Part shown: positions 1-13,400 of the stretch, piece by piece
How the letters are laid out: every line of letters begins with the position of its first letter
Position numbering within the stretch: the first letter of the stretch is position 1
From: Strigops habroptila
Taxonomy: Eukaryota; Chordata; Aves; Psittaciformes; Psittacidae
DNA: 64,000 nucleotides
Assembly (NCBI RefSeq): GCF_004027225.2
Contig: NC_044279.2
Span: forward strand, 52,910,744-52,974,743
Direction: 5' to 3'
Made by a program: the position numbers and the translations under genes
The notes under the pieces: model-generated
What the model saw: only the letters and a program-made list of their open reading frames with translations
Told to the model about the DNA's origin: nothing
Database searches by the model: none

Positions 1-2400
1 GTCACTGCTCACTGAGGTGGGAATTTCTTTTGAAAGCCTTCTGAAAAGTTCTCTGCATACCCTGTTCAGAGAACATTGGGGAAGGGTGGATTTTGCTGAG
101 CAATGATTTTAAAAGTCACTTTCTTCCCTGGCCTTGGGTCGAGTTATGTTCAGGCTGATCTCTGTGCAGATACGCTGTCACTTGTACCCCTGTGTATGAT
201 GTACTTTTTTCACTCTCTCCTCTTTCTCAGTGGTACCTGGACACATATCATCACATAGACAAGACTAGTGGGTAGGGATGCAGAATAATAGTTTTAGGAG
301 ATTTGGTGTGGTTTCCCCTGTGGTGTTTTGTTTTCGCAGCCTATTGGAATCACTACTAGGTGGCTTTTCAAAGGCAGCTCAGAGCTACTGCCTTCATGCT
401 GTCCTGTCTAATCTTCATTCTGGGTCATTGTTCTACAAGATGCAGATCTTTGATGTCTACTTTTGATGTGGCTTTTACATCTGTGGCTGTGTGATGCTCA
501 TGTGATTAGCAGCGTAGTGTGTCCTATTTCCCTGGAAGCAGCAAGTCACCTCTGAGATTGCACTGCAAGGAGTTAAAGGAATTTGTATCATCAGGTCACT
601 TCTGGCAAGAGAAGTAGATCAGGGTGTGCCCCTTTCATGGCTCTGAATGGGATATGGGTTAATTCAATTTCCTTTGCTTTGGTATCCCAGTTGAGAGCTA
701 GGGCGTGAATGCTGGAGTCCAGAAATCTACTTTATCACTGTGCCACAACATTTTTTAGGGTCAAATAATCCTGATTCAGGCAGTTATGAACTGGGACCTG
801 TGGGGTCTGTTCTTAACGAACAACAGTAAATTCTAGTTGTCCTTAGTTGAGGGAGATTGGCTGGGATCCCTTGCCATTGAGACTGGTGCTTATTCTGCCA
901 TCTAAGCTACAGTCTGTCAGCTAAGGATTGGCTGTCCTACCTTACATCATTTTCCACCTCCCTATTTTGCTTCTATTAGCGAGTGAATAGTAATACAATT
1001 TCCCTAGTTTATTTAATTGATTATTTGGCTTGATAATACTCTGTTATCAGAATTTCGGAAGAAAAGCTTTAAATATTGAAGTCTGCAGGTTGACCTTTAA
1101 GTCTTTGTTCTTTAGAATGAATTCGCACTTTCTTGCTGATGGCTTTAATTCAGTGGTGCATCTTAATGGAAAATTGATTTTTTTTTCTCCCTAAAGATCA
1201 CATTTACATTAACAAAGTGGAAAATTATATTTTAAGAAAAGATTTGCTAACAGAATGAAAACAGTGTCTTTGTATGCCCTGAGTTTCAGGATTTTAAATA
1301 GTTTTCATTAAGGAAAGGCGCATGATATCGCTGTGTCTTTTTCTCTCATTAACCTCTGCTCTTTTGCAAGGAAGTAGAAGAGGATTACTAGACATTATCT
1401 ATTTTTATTTTATAGAAGACCAACGTAATGAGGTGCCATCTCCATCCTTAGTTTTAAAAAGTAGTAGGGCTGAATGGCTTATCTTCTGTTTGTTCTCTAA
1501 ACCCAAACAAAACCCAGAAACCAACAAACAAAAAGCCTTCACTATCCTTCTCTTTTCTTGTTGGATTAGGATGTGTAGTGTAAATCTTACAAAGCCTGAA
1601 GCAAGACTGCCAAAATGCTATTCTGATGGAAGAGCATCATTATAAAATCAATACCACTAAGGGTGCCATTAACTTGAAAAGAAGAATGAAATATATTTCT
1701 ATCTAATCTGAACAGCAGGGGTCAGATCTTGTTTTTCATGCTAAATTCGGTTAGGCAAGACTGGAATAAAATTGTGGTGGCCATAGCAGTAGCAGAAAGC
1801 TTGTGCAAAATTTGGGACAAAGCCATTCCTTTTATCTGGAGTCATTCAGTGCAAACTGGAACAGCTTTGCTCTTCTTTCTCTCCTTACCCTCCTACCTTT
1901 TCTTTAGCCTACATCAAACAGCTATGGACCATCAAGTGGATATTCTGGGGATGGAGAAACATCAAGCTCAGCCCTCTTTCTTCTTACAGTGAAGCTGTGA
2001 CGAGTCAGTTTCCTTATAATCTTGGACCACGGGCATGCCAGGGCCTCTCTGGACCCTCCTCTCTTTCTTCCTCATCTCTGATAGAGAAAATGTTTTTATC
2101 ATAAAGGATTTATAATCCAAACGTTTTGAGATGTGTGTGGAGTGGGAAAAGAGAACAGATTATGAGGAGAGAGGAAATTTGGGAGCTGAGTGACATCTAG
2201 AAGAACGCAAAAAATGTGGTGCTGGGGTATCAGAAATATTGTTGGGGTTGGGGACAACAGAACAACAGACAAACCAGCTGTCTTGGCAAAGAGGTGCCTT
2301 TGAGAAAGGTAGGGTGCGGATTTGGCTCCAATGCTGGTGTGAGTCAAACTCCCCTGCCTGCAGCAGTGGATTAGACCTGCGGAATCTGTGGCACCCACAC

Positions 2401-2477
2401 TTACATATCTATATCTAAAGATATACATAGATATACGACATGCATGCACACATAGATGTATACACACACATACACAA
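2401..2477. repeat. TA/CA-rich low-complexity tract
   Basis: Alternating ata/tat and aca units, e.g. 'tatacacacacatacaca'. An interrupted simple repeat. Confidence 0.7.
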
Positions 2478-3579
2478 GTGGTTTTATGTATATTTAGCCT
2501 GTGTTGTTGAGAAGGGGTTGCTATCTTGTATTTGGCAGCACTCTGCGTGCGTACGTTCCACGACGCCACTTCTGCCATAGTGTTTAGGAGAAACTGGCCA
2601 ACTGGTGATGTGTAACAGGCTTAGTTGCATGATTGTTTACATGGCAGGAAGAAAGACTTCTCACCCAGAATTAGTGATACTTGCTAAATACCACCTCAAT
2701 CTTCATACCTTTTTTTCAGAGTTGGTCTGGTTGCTTCTTGTTTTGCTTTTATCAAGGTATATATCTCAAGTTTTTCAATTAAAAACAAAACCAAATCATT
2801 TTGGAGAAACTCAAAGGAAAATATATTTGATTTGGTGAAATGAGTCCAAGATGAAAAACTTTCTACAACAGATATGATTTTTGGAAAGGAGTTAATAAAA
2901 TGATTTCTGATTCTTGACAAAAAACATTTTTATCAATAATGCCTGGTACAAAATGTTTTGTAGTATGTTTTTTGATAAACAATCCTTTTGAAAACTAAGC
3001 AATTTGTAAGTATTTTTTAATATTATGACAATGAAATGTTTTTTCTTGACTAGCACTGGACAGAAACTGAAAAATACCAGTCCATCCATATCTACTGCCA
3101 CCAAGTCTTGGTCTCCTGTAGCCCCCTTGGAATTTAAAAGCAGACATTTTTGAAAGTAATTTTAACTTCTAGCATTCAAAATAATGTCTGGGAAAAAAAA
3201 AGATAAAGTTTTGGTCACTGAGTATGTGTGATTTTAAAAATCAGGTAAGCCATATTTTACCTTTGTATTGAAATTAAGGCAGCTCTGGCTATGCTTTCTG
3301 TAAAATTAGTTTCCCATTACATCCATTGGCAGCTTATAGTGTGCCACTATTTACAGTGTGCTTGCACCTTGCTACCCTCATGTTACACCTAATTGTAATG
3401 GCAATCAATACTAAAACTCCATTCCTCTCCCATTGCAGAAACCAAGCTATGTAAGGATTTGGCCCTACTCAGGTTAGATCTGCCCTCTTTCCCTGCCTTC
3501 GAAATTTGTGTGTCTACGTGCACTTGTATGTTCCTCCATAGATATATAAATGCCAAATATTTTGACAAGTCCTGTCTTG

Positions 3580-3645
3580 AGACATATGTATATTATATGT
3601 ATTCTCACATATGTATCTAGGAATGTATACATGTATATATTTGTA
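3580..3645. repeat. TA-rich low-complexity tract
   Basis: Repeated 'catatgtat' and 'tatatgta' units with two CATATG cores; simple-sequence origin. Confidence 0.6.
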
Positions 3646-4218
3646 AGATTTAAAGTTTCTGAAAATGAGGTTATTGCAAGGCTTTGCAGTCACTAGAATT
3701 AAAATGGAAGTACAGAAACACAGACTAATTCCAGTTTGTGCTCAGTGCTCAGTGTGTCTGATCCCGGTGTGCTCCTGCTGAGCACTGGAAGACGCCCAGA
3801 TAATCTGTTTATCATGAATCTTCATGAGGTATTGGGGAACAAGCCAAGATCCAGCAGACCAGCTAGGGGACATGCGAGTGGACTCATGGTGGGCTCTGCT
3901 GTGCATAGGCATTTGAAAACAGAATTGCTGCAGTAGCCAAAGGAATGGAGATGTTTTGATTTCAGGCTCTTCCAATGCAGGTAGCTGGAAACATTTACTA
4001 GACTTCAGCTTTAATGTTAAAATATAAACTCCCCCTCCCGAATATTTTGACAGTGGAGACCTCTAAGGGATGTGACATTCCCTTTGTCTACAAATACACT
4101 AATGGGAGTGCCTGCACTCAAGACCTTCAGATAGTGTCTTTGCTTTGGGCAGCTGGAGATTATTGATTCTTGAATTTCCCAACTGTTAAGATATTATTTC
4201 AGCAAGAAAGACTTTTTA

Positions 4219-4236
4219 TTTTTTTTTTTTTTTTTT
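4219..4236. repeat. T18 homopolymer
   Basis: Uninterrupted T run followed by CCCC. Intergenic flank. Confidence 0.85.
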
Positions 4237-5068
4237 CCCCTAGAACTGGAAAAGGCAAGAACTGTTCTACTTGTAAAACAACCAACCAACTTTCTTGTTA
4301 TTTGTCAAAGTGATTTCATTATCTTACTGTGCCACTGCTTCCAAGTGGCCTTACAGACATCATTTAAAAAGTACAGTGAAGTATTTGTCATAGAGTCAGA
4401 ATGTTCTTGGCAAGCCTGAGAACTGCTAGATTAAGAGCTTACCTAAGAGCCTGAAGTATTATTGTTTACACTTTTTAGGAACACATCTAAACCATGGTTA
4501 TTTCCAACCTCCCACAGATGCCTATGCAATAATATCCTTAAACTTTTCTTGCTGTATGGTGGGGTTTTGAAATAAAAGCATACCATATTTCTCTGGACTT
4601 TAAGAGCATTATGGTGTAAACACCACATGTAAATTAGAATCCTTACCTGTAAAACTAAGAATTTGGGATGTTATTTTCATGTGGATATGGTACATTGCTC
4701 AGGAAGTTGTTTGGGTTATGACTAATTTGTCCTTGCTGAAGACCTGTCCCTATCACTTTCTGGAGGACACATATCAGAGTTGGACCCTTCCAGGTCATAG
4801 GTATCTGGCTCAAAGTCTCACAAGTCCTTGCTTTTAAAGTTTGGGGTTTCCCACTCCTTGCCTGGCTGGTCCCTGTGCTGGCAGCTGCCTGTAGATGGGG
4901 CTGCCGTTCCACGTAGGCCGGGACGCCGGCAGCTGTGCTACAGATGTGTACAGATGTGGTACAACTGTGATGCAGATGCAGCCTGTGCTGAACTGCAATG
5001 GCCGGCTAGTAAGCACCTCCTTTAGCAACTTAAGCCATGCAAATTGACCATAGTTTTAAAATACTTGT

Positions 5069-5074
5069 TTTATT
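5069..5074 (-). terminator. Candidate polyadenylation signal AATAAA
   Basis: Plus-strand TTTATT reads AATAAA on the gene strand, 5.25 kb beyond the stop codon. It would imply a very long 3' UTR. Nearer ATTAAA variants (9247-9252, 7972-7977) are alternatives. Confidence 0.2.
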
Positions 5075-8000
5075 AAATTTTTAAAACAACATAAACATCA
5101 TATTAACAATTTTATGGCTGAGGTTCTTGTAATTTGTGATTTTACCATTTTTATCTGATTTGAGAGCTCAAAAGATTACATCTTAACATTAGAAACTTTG
5201 TAATTAAGATTTATAACAGTAAGTTGTGTCATAGCTAACAAGAGAATAGAAATAGCAGATAGAACCATATAAACTTTGGATAGTGGGAGAATACATATTT
5301 TACTATAAACTGGGGTCTGCCAAGATTTTGTAAGGACCAGAAACCTTTTATAACCAGTTTCATGTTAATCTGAACAAACCACTCAATTCATAGTTGACTT
5401 TTAAGCAGTAGAGTGGGATAGTACGTCTTTAATTATTCCCCAAATATGCTTTTTTAATTATCTTCTTATTTGTTAAGTAAGTCTGTACCACCTTCATACC
5501 AATATTTAGCACCATGTAATGGGATATTCACCATTTAGCTTCTGGGGAATGTACAGTATGTTATTTACTCTGCACTAGAATAAAGGGTCCAATTGTAATA
5601 AAAGTTCATCCTTGCTTTCTGTGGTAGAACGTCAATGCTGGAAGAGCAACAGCATGCTTTTGACCATGAAGCTGTAGCTTATTTACAAACAAAAGAATGC
5701 CCCCCTCCCTCTTTTCCCATTTGCTTATTCATGATGATGATTTCATTAATAGTACTACAGGTTGGGTTTCCTTTACACTGGAAACTAGGGTAAGTTTTAA
5801 TCACTTTGTCTTAAACAGAACTGGACCAGTGCATACCAAACAAGCACAGCCTGGCATTTCAGTATGAGCCCCACTACTTTTAGCATCTCTGTATGCTGTA
5901 TGAGAATACTGGTGCTGAAAGATATAACTATACACACAGGCACATATAATCATGTTTTCTTAGAAAATGGAAAATAACACATTTCTTGAGGGGGTGGGTA
6001 ATGGACCAAGAACTAGTAATATACCAGGATGTCTGTTACCCGCCTCCTACCAAGAAAGAATTGTATTTTCTTAACAAAGTTATTTGGATAGAGGGTGGAT
6101 AGGTGGGAAATCTTGGGTTTTTTTGGTAACAGACATGCTGGAGAGAAACAGCTTTGGTTGTCAGTCAAAAGGCAGTTTAAACTCAGATTAATTTTAGGGA
6201 TTTGGTGGGGGCTTTTTGTTACTGCAATTTAACTTAAAAAAAGATAGTTCTTAATTGCAAGCTTATGCCACTGCTCTTTGACAGTGAAATTATATTGTGT
6301 TTCATTGCTTTCACACAGCAGTTCATAGCTATAGCCTACAGACTAGTATATATGCGTAGTATTAACAAAACATTAGTACATCGGGTTCAACAGTGGTCCG
6401 TGTTATTTCTGTAGCAACACTGCAGGCTTCTGGCACTGTAAGGGGGCAGATATGCTGCAAGTTCATAGGGAACAAACAAATAATCCCATTATACTGTCTT
6501 GTGGCAGATATTTTCTTTTGTGGCTGTGCAGAATGACTGCCAATATTGTTCTCTATGCTGCCTGCTGGTAGCTGGGGGAAGGACGGAGGAGCCTTTTAGT
6601 TCATATGTTCTATTACAAGAAAACAAACTGGTAACAAAATGCTAATGGAGCTCTTCCCCCTACTCCTTGGGAGGCAGAGTCTTCTGAGTTTGGCAGCTCG
6701 TACTTCTCTGAATCCTTGAGTCTCCCTTACCTCGTTGACCTGGATGCTCTGTGCCTAGCAATGCTTCTGCTGTCTATGAGCAGAGGCTGCAGGAATGCTC
6801 CTCCCACTCTCCTCCCCATAACACTGACCATGCTACCTCTGCAGAGGAAAAAATCCCAACCTTGAGTTCTGCTTCAACCTTACAGGTATTAAAAGCTCTA
6901 GCCCTCAGCCATGAGTAATATCCACTCCTGTTTGTGTTAATTTGTGCACTGCAGGACCTCTGATTTAACTTAATACAATTGTAATTCTCTTCTTTTGTCA
7001 AAAGCTTGTGAGTATACATGAAAGAGTAAGAGAGAGAATAAGGAAGAAGTGGCTGTCACTCGGTGTTTTCTTTGAGATATTTTCCCCAAGGCTTAGGTTT
7101 CTTCAGAGCACATACAAATACACTGAGGAGCACACAGTAAAACATCAAAGGTAAGTTGCTGCTTGAGGTGAGAACAAGTTCTTATGCCAGGTCTAGCTCT
7201 CCATGATGACAGTCATGACTGGCACACAGAGGCCATTTCCATGCATCAGTCTCTGCATTGAGGTTTTTCTGAAATATTTCTGTGGTTCAATCACTGGGAA
7301 AGATCTCAAGCCACAAGAAAATGGATTAAAGATTCAGCTTTCACTGCGTGTTCTATCTGTGTTAAGAAAAGCTAACAGTTTGATCCCCCTCAGGCAAGGC
7401 CAGAGCTCTGGAGCCAGCTGCTGGCAATGCTGTGTGGGCTGTGAAAGGTCTCCAGAAGAGCATATACCATCTGCAACAGCTATGTTTCTGTAACATCCCA
7501 AGCAGCTCCTGCTGTTTTTTCAGGACTGAGTAGTAGCTTTGCTGTGGCTGTTACCTTTAGAGCTTTAAAACGTGGTATTACCATTGTTCTGAATGAAACT
7601 GGAAGCATCTTTTTGCAGAAAACAGGTCCAGGTATACTCAGGTGAGCAAAGATTCATCTCTGACTTGTTCAGACAATACAACCTGTGCAAATAACTGTGA
7701 ATGCCTACAGGCATATGTGAGGAATGCATGGCATGACTAGCACTGGGGAAGGGAAGGCAGGACACTTTACTCATAGTAAAGCAGACTGATGTAGACCAGA
7801 TGTTGCAGGTGTAGCAGGTCTGCAGTATTTGACTTTTTTGTGAGACTAAAGCTTTTGTCTGTCACGTGCATAGCGTAAGACTTACGATTCCTTTAGCTGT
7901 TGCTTCTCTTTGTCCATAAGGCAGGCACTTAAAAAGACTTTCAGGATATGAGTTAAAATTATTTCCTGATTTTTAATGGATGCTTGTTCCAAAATAATCT

Positions 8001-9155
8001 GCAGTTTTGTTTTTTAGGCTTTCACATGAGAAGACTGGAAGTTGGCTGATGACCTGATTATGTTCTTGAGGGAATGCAGTCTTTCTAGAGGAATCCCTAC
8101 AGCAACCTGTCTCACCCCACCAAGGTAGCCACTGTCCCTGCACACCCAACTTAGCAAAGTATAATGCAGGTAACCTTCATCATATACACTGCTGTGGAAG
8201 CACTGTACGTGAACTATCTGGTCCCCAGCACTCAAACCCATAGCTCCTAGTTTCCCAGGCAGTGACACCTTGCTAATGTGCAATACGCAGCACATACTGC
8301 CAGCTTTCTGAAGTTGTAAAAAAAAATAGCTAACAACCAGGATGGTTTCATTTTGAACGTATGTTTTCAAGGCAAAAGCTTAAAAAATTTGCATCTTTCT
8401 AAACTGAGTGCTTGACCTAATTAAGCATAGATCAGAAGTAATGTGTGACATACACAGGGGCCTTTGCTAGGGAGTGCCAAAACCTTGTCACTCTGGACAG
8501 CATGTTTCTGGTCAGATTATGCTGCAGTCATCCTTTGGCCATTGCTTGAAACTAGACCTCTGGGGCATATGGGGGAAGATGAATTCCTTGCACCTTAAGA
8601 AAGACTTTTGAACTAGCTTGGAGGCCTAGGATATAAATATACTGTCATCATAACTTGCTCGTGCATTCACTGCCAAAAAGAAGTATAATTTTTTGAAGAA
8701 TGCCAGCCTTGTAAATACTCTGCTATTCTCAGCTCTCAAAAGAGCAACTGTGTCATTTTTTTGTGATGTAGCATTACTTTTTTCTGACAGCTAGCATGAC
8801 ACAAGAGTAGAGAAATTGAATGCTGCATCATTTCAAAACCTAGCTGCTTTAAAGTCTGATAACCTTAAAGTGCTTATCCAGTGTTATCTGAATAAAAAAT
8901 ATTCCAGTATTAGATTTGACTCTGAAAATCTGATAACATGATAAATTTGTTGCTGTTGCACTAAGGCCTTTGTTGCACCAGCTACTTTGAAGAAGGCTCA
9001 CTCTCTCTCTCCTCCCCACAGGAATTCATACTTCACAAGTGAAACAAGTATCTCCAACAGCCATAAGCATTAGGAAGGTCCATGACTTCCTTTCTAAACT
9101 GCAATGTAGGACAAAATGCATTACCTTCACAGTGAATGACTGTTTCTACAGAGAA

Positions 9156-9222
9156 GTCATAGAATCGTAGAATTGGTTAGATTGGAAACGATCCTTAAGA
9201 TCATTGAGTCCAACTGTTAACC
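9156..9222 (-). repeat. CR1 LINE 3' tail fragment
   Basis: 'tcatagaatcgtagaattgg' followed by a diverged 'ttggaaa..atccttaagatcat..agtccaact' is the reverse complement of the conserved CR1 3' end. Severely 5'-truncated, in the gene's 3' flank, same orientation as the gene. Confidence 0.75.
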
Positions 9223-10323
9223 TCAATGGAATCAGATTTCAGACTTTTTAATTCCTATTGACAAGAGTGGCAGCAGAACTGGCCTGATGGGGTTTACTCC
9301 GTACATGTCTTTGCCCTTTTTCGCCAGTGGGAGTGATCAACTGTAAAGTGATTTAGCTGTAATGAAAGCATGAAGGACAGTATCAGGCTGGTTTTGAGCT
9401 ACAGGGAGAAAAGTTTTCTGCAGACAAATCCAAGGGAGAAACAGACCTATTCCTCAAAAACAATAAAAAGTTTCTGAATTCTTCTTCAATATTTTAAGAA
9501 GCCTTCTCTTCATTCTCAGAGTAAATACAGCATTTTTTCAAGCCCGAAAAATGTTCCAAGCAAATGGGATAAATGCAAGAGCAAAGTTTTTATAGACTGC
9601 AACCTTAACTGCAGAGAGAAAAAAATACCTCTCCATAAGAAAGCAGCTTGTGAGTGAGTGGAGTTAACACAGGTACATGAATTTTATGTGTTTCTTCAGT
9701 TATGGCTTGAAAATATCAGTCCTCAGTAGTAATATAAGACAAGATCTGAAAACTGTTCAGTGTGTTCACTGACCTAGTGAACTGATCTTTTTCTAAGTTT
9801 CAAAAAACTGAAAAGGTGAAATAATGATTTTCAGTAAGGTACTGTTTCACTGAATGAGAATGAAGGAATAGCCTCTTTAGGAAGACCTCTTTCTTACAGG
9901 GTAAATTTCCTTGGCTGGGTCTTCCCTGATGACATCCTTTTCTTCCAAGCCTGTATGCTTTAAATTTGCCTCTTCTGAGGAAGAAATGGAATTAAGATAG
10001 CCTAGGTAGTACATGGGAAGACACTGACTTCGGTTAATCCTTACTTTTGCACATCAGACTCTAGATGAATGGTTCCAGCTTGACCTGTTCCTAAAGCTTC
10101 AGTTATGGCTTTAAAAATTGGCCTGGTCCTATGGAAGAAAGACCACCATGTATTAAAGCATTAGTTGAAATTAAAAAGGTGAACATAAAACAGTGCACAA
10201 TAAATGCAGGCTGCTGTTGGAGGGAGTGGATTTTTCTGCTACTTTCAGACCCCGATGCCCATAGTTGCTGATTAGAGGAGATGGAGGGTCCTTCTGAAAG
10301 AGGCTGGTTGCTGATGGACGGCT

Positions 10324-10486
10324 TCAGTGCCTGAGGGTGCTGGATGCCCTGAAGTAGGAAAGGAACTTGTAGCAGAGGCTCACCACAAAGTACCAGATGT
10401 TTCGAGCCATCTGTGACCTTGCAATGAAAATGCGCCAGATGATCACAAGAAGCGTGGTGTTGAATGCGTATCGGATGTTCCTTAGC
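10324..10486 (-). CDS. FAR2: FAR terminal coding exon with membrane anchor (residues about 462-515)
   Basis: The acceptor is 'ctttctcag'. G completes Lys462, then 53 codons run from [10 protein letters not shown] to FRASSTLRH, with a TGA stop at 10324-10326. It contains a hydrophobic segment (about 466-483, LLVIIW core) and the nearly invariant stretch from IARSQMARN to [12 protein letters not shown]. This end is almost identical to FAR1 and anchors the enzyme in the membrane. The reading frame to 10533 that overlaps this exon merely reads back into the intron. Confidence 0.95.
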
Positions 10487-13400
10487 CTGAGAAAGAGAAA
10501 GAGGCATCTTATGGAGGAAGACAAAAACAACAAAGAGCTTACCAGATTGCTTCATTTGCTACAGGTAATTTTGTAAGAATTCCTGTTTACAAGTGGCTCT
10601 TGGGCTTTTTGCCATTCCTATTTTAGTGAAGACACTGTGCCTAAGATGTCCCTGCCAAAGACTGTGTTGAAGTTAGGGTACAATGAATAGTTACTGGTAT
10701 GGGTGGAATACCTGTATTACAAGTCTCTCTTGTTCTGTGTACTCTCAGTATGACTGCTGTTCTGGTCTGAAGTGAGCATTTTTATTTCATGATATTCTAG
10801 GTCCAATACCTTTGTCTTTGATTTGGTATATTGGCTATTTTTCACTTTGCAGAATTGGTAGCGGGCTAGAGGGCCTTTGCAAGAGATGATGAATAAAGTT
10901 TTTCCATTTGGGTAGAACCTTGTCTTTAATGTTGGGAAATTACTCAATAATAATAAATGAATGGTCTTCACTTTTGCAGTAACTACAGCACTGGGGTTTT
11001 GAGGAGGGTGGTTTACACCATGTATTTAAATAGTATTATTGGATCTTTAAGATGTTAATCATAGAATCAACTAGGTTGGAAAAGACCTGTAAGATCATAA
11101 GTCCAACCTTTATCCCAGCACTGCCAAGCCCACCATGTTGTCCTCTTTCTGTCATGCAAAAGTTTCTGCAGTTCTCCAATTCTCACTTTCCCAGTGTCTG
11201 AACAAGGGAAGAAAACTTAGTACCTAATGTCCTAAGACTGGTTTAATTTTTGGAAGAGTGTTTCTTTTTTGGTAAACTTTCTCACTGAACTATACAACAC
11301 TGCTTATTTGGACTATGAGGCAAGTACTGGCCTATTACGGAGGTTATTATAAATCCTTTAAAAATTACCCATGAATGAAGAATGTGTTCAGGATTCCTTG
11401 CTATACCAACAGGCTGTTTTATACTTCTGGCATCTACAGTGCACTAGAATGGTTTTCTTGAAGGAAACAACCAGGCCCTTACTCTAAGAGAGCTGCTCCT
11501 TCTGCTGTTGCCTGCACTTCTCAGTAGAAGGGCTGGAGAAGACAGGAAGAGCATAATCTTTAACTGAATAGAAGGACAATCTCAACTTGCTTGTTCAGAC
11601 TCTCTTAACCTGTCACCAGGGACTGAATACATAAGCATAAGCTCTTCACTGATTTTGGAGAATTTTTGCCCATTCCCCCCAGGGAATTAGAAATTCCAAT
11701 TTTATAATGAAATTTAAAATCATACAAATGCTTAAAGTTTTTATACTGTGTCTTTAAATTGCAAAAAATTTCTAGGAGCTTAAGAAAACCTAAATCTCAC
11801 CCTTATTTTTTCTGTTGTAATTCTGAATGACCAAGACCATCTGCATTCATGTATTCCTTTTATGCACTGTAACTCCGTTACTTGGTCATCTGCTGGGCAG
11901 GCGTAATATCTAGCCCCTGATCATTAGTGTCATCAAAAGTCCTCTTTTTCTTACAGGATGGAAAAATGAAATACTGACAACCCTCTGCTGTAAGAAATAA
12001 GCTATGCTGTGTTATTCAACAATAATGTAACCAGAATAATTTTCCTCAAAAGCCACTGAAGGTAGCCAGGACCTCTTGTCCTTGTCACTGAGTAAGACTT
12101 ACTTCCGTAAGTGCTGCTTTGCTGCTGGAATGCCAGACATGTCCTCATTTAGCAAGTACTTCTTAGCGCCTAGGCAGTAGCTTTCAATGTATTCTGACCA
12201 GTGCAGCTGACGAACATCAAAGTTGTATAACTGGGATTTAAAGAAAAAGAGCAGAAGTTAAATGGGAGAGTTCAAAACAAGTTCACATTAAGCACTTCAC
12301 TGACCTCTGTTCCTGACAAAGCCCTCTCTCTGAAGTTCTTAAAGCCACCAAGTTTCCAAGAAGACATGGGTACCAAACATGCTGTATTTCACAGCTGTCC
12401 ATTAGTGTCTTACCCAGCTGGGAATCTGGGCAAAGCAAGCAGAAATTTAGCGCTAGCTGGCAGAAAATAAAGATAAGTTTGTCCTTCAGGTGGCAATTTT
12501 TGCATAAATACATGTATCTGTACACACAGATACACACACAGAGAATCGTGGAAGAAAAATGGCATTCCGCTCAGGTAAATGGATTTGTATGAAAACCTCC
12601 ATGCAGTTTTTAATGTGTCACTAGAATTATGTGTAAATAACTGAATTGGACATTGCATCAAAAGATGCCTCTGCGTCAGTATGACTCTCTGCTGTGCTGC
12701 ATTCTCAGGAGCTACGTTGACAGAAGTCCAAGAAATGGTTTACTCTGGTGTTTGGCATGAAAATATCTCATTGCAGAGCTCATTACCCCAGTTAATTTCA
12801 AATGCTTATACTGGAAAAATTGTTAGCAAGCTCTCAGGCGCTTGTCTGTCCATTAGAGCAAAGAAAGTATTTGTAAAGAGGAAGAGTTTTTATTGCAGAT
12901 TTATTATTATTATTAATATTATTATTATTTAATGAATAAGTGAGGTGAATGGCATTTCTTATCTACAGGGTCTTAAAAGGGAAGATAACCAGAAAAAAAT
13001 ACCTTCCTTTCACTCCCTTGCCAATCCAGGCTTAGGTGCAAGAGCTTTGTTGTCAGACGAGCAATAGCTTGAGCAGAGGGGAGCTAGCTACTGTGTAGAT
13101 CTTGGTGCCTTTGTCAGATATATATGACATGCAGTCTGCCCATAAACTGTCTAGCTTGAATACTGCTCACAGTGCAGCAGTGGCAACACCGGATCTCATA
13201 AAGTTCTCATAAGCAGCTTGGTAAGCCTGAAACTCTGTCGAGCTTGTGCTAAGTCCTTGATGCTGTAATTTTTTATTTATCTGCCTCAAAACTAGTTCCT
13301 ATCATACCATTTAGGTTCCCTCTACATCTGCTGTAGTGACAGCAGTGCCACTGCCCTTAGAAGTTAGAATTTGCTGCATGCGGTTCCTCTGCAGACCAGG

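Larger units (their letters stand above)
1..5068. other. Intergenic flank, no gene recognised
   Basis: No recognisable exon or RNA gene. Contents are TA/CA-rich low-complexity patches (2401-2477, 3580-3645), a T18 tract (4219-4236) and a short GC-rich block at about 4850-5010. Open frames here, including one of 159 codons on the minus strand, show no recognisable protein features. Confidence 0.6.
5069..10323 (-). other. Presumed 3' untranslated region and immediate downstream flank of the FAR gene
   Basis: No coding frame resembling a known protein was seen. The 3' UTR begins at 10323. Its end cannot be fixed: minus-strand ATTAAA variants occur at 9247-9252, 7972-7977 and 5428-5433, and the only canonical AATAAA I noticed is at 5069-5074. 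A short minus-oriented CR1 tail interrupts it at about 9156-9222. Where the transcript ends within this interval is inference. Confidence 0.3.

Noticed and set aside
2099..2578. 159-codon open frame on the minus strand
   Set aside because: It runs through the TA/CA-rich low-complexity tract (the CVCVCIHLCVHA stretch). No recognisable domain, splice context or composition.
8014..8370. 118-codon open frame on the minus strand in the 3' flank, with a PDZ-like 'GDQIV'
   Set aside because: The resemblance is a single short string with no carboxylate-binding loop; it most likely lies in the 3' UTR or flank by chance.
10103..10555. 150-codon minus-strand frame overlapping the terminal FAR exon
   Set aside because: It is an alternative frame of the same DNA; the FAR frame, acceptor and phase are decisive.
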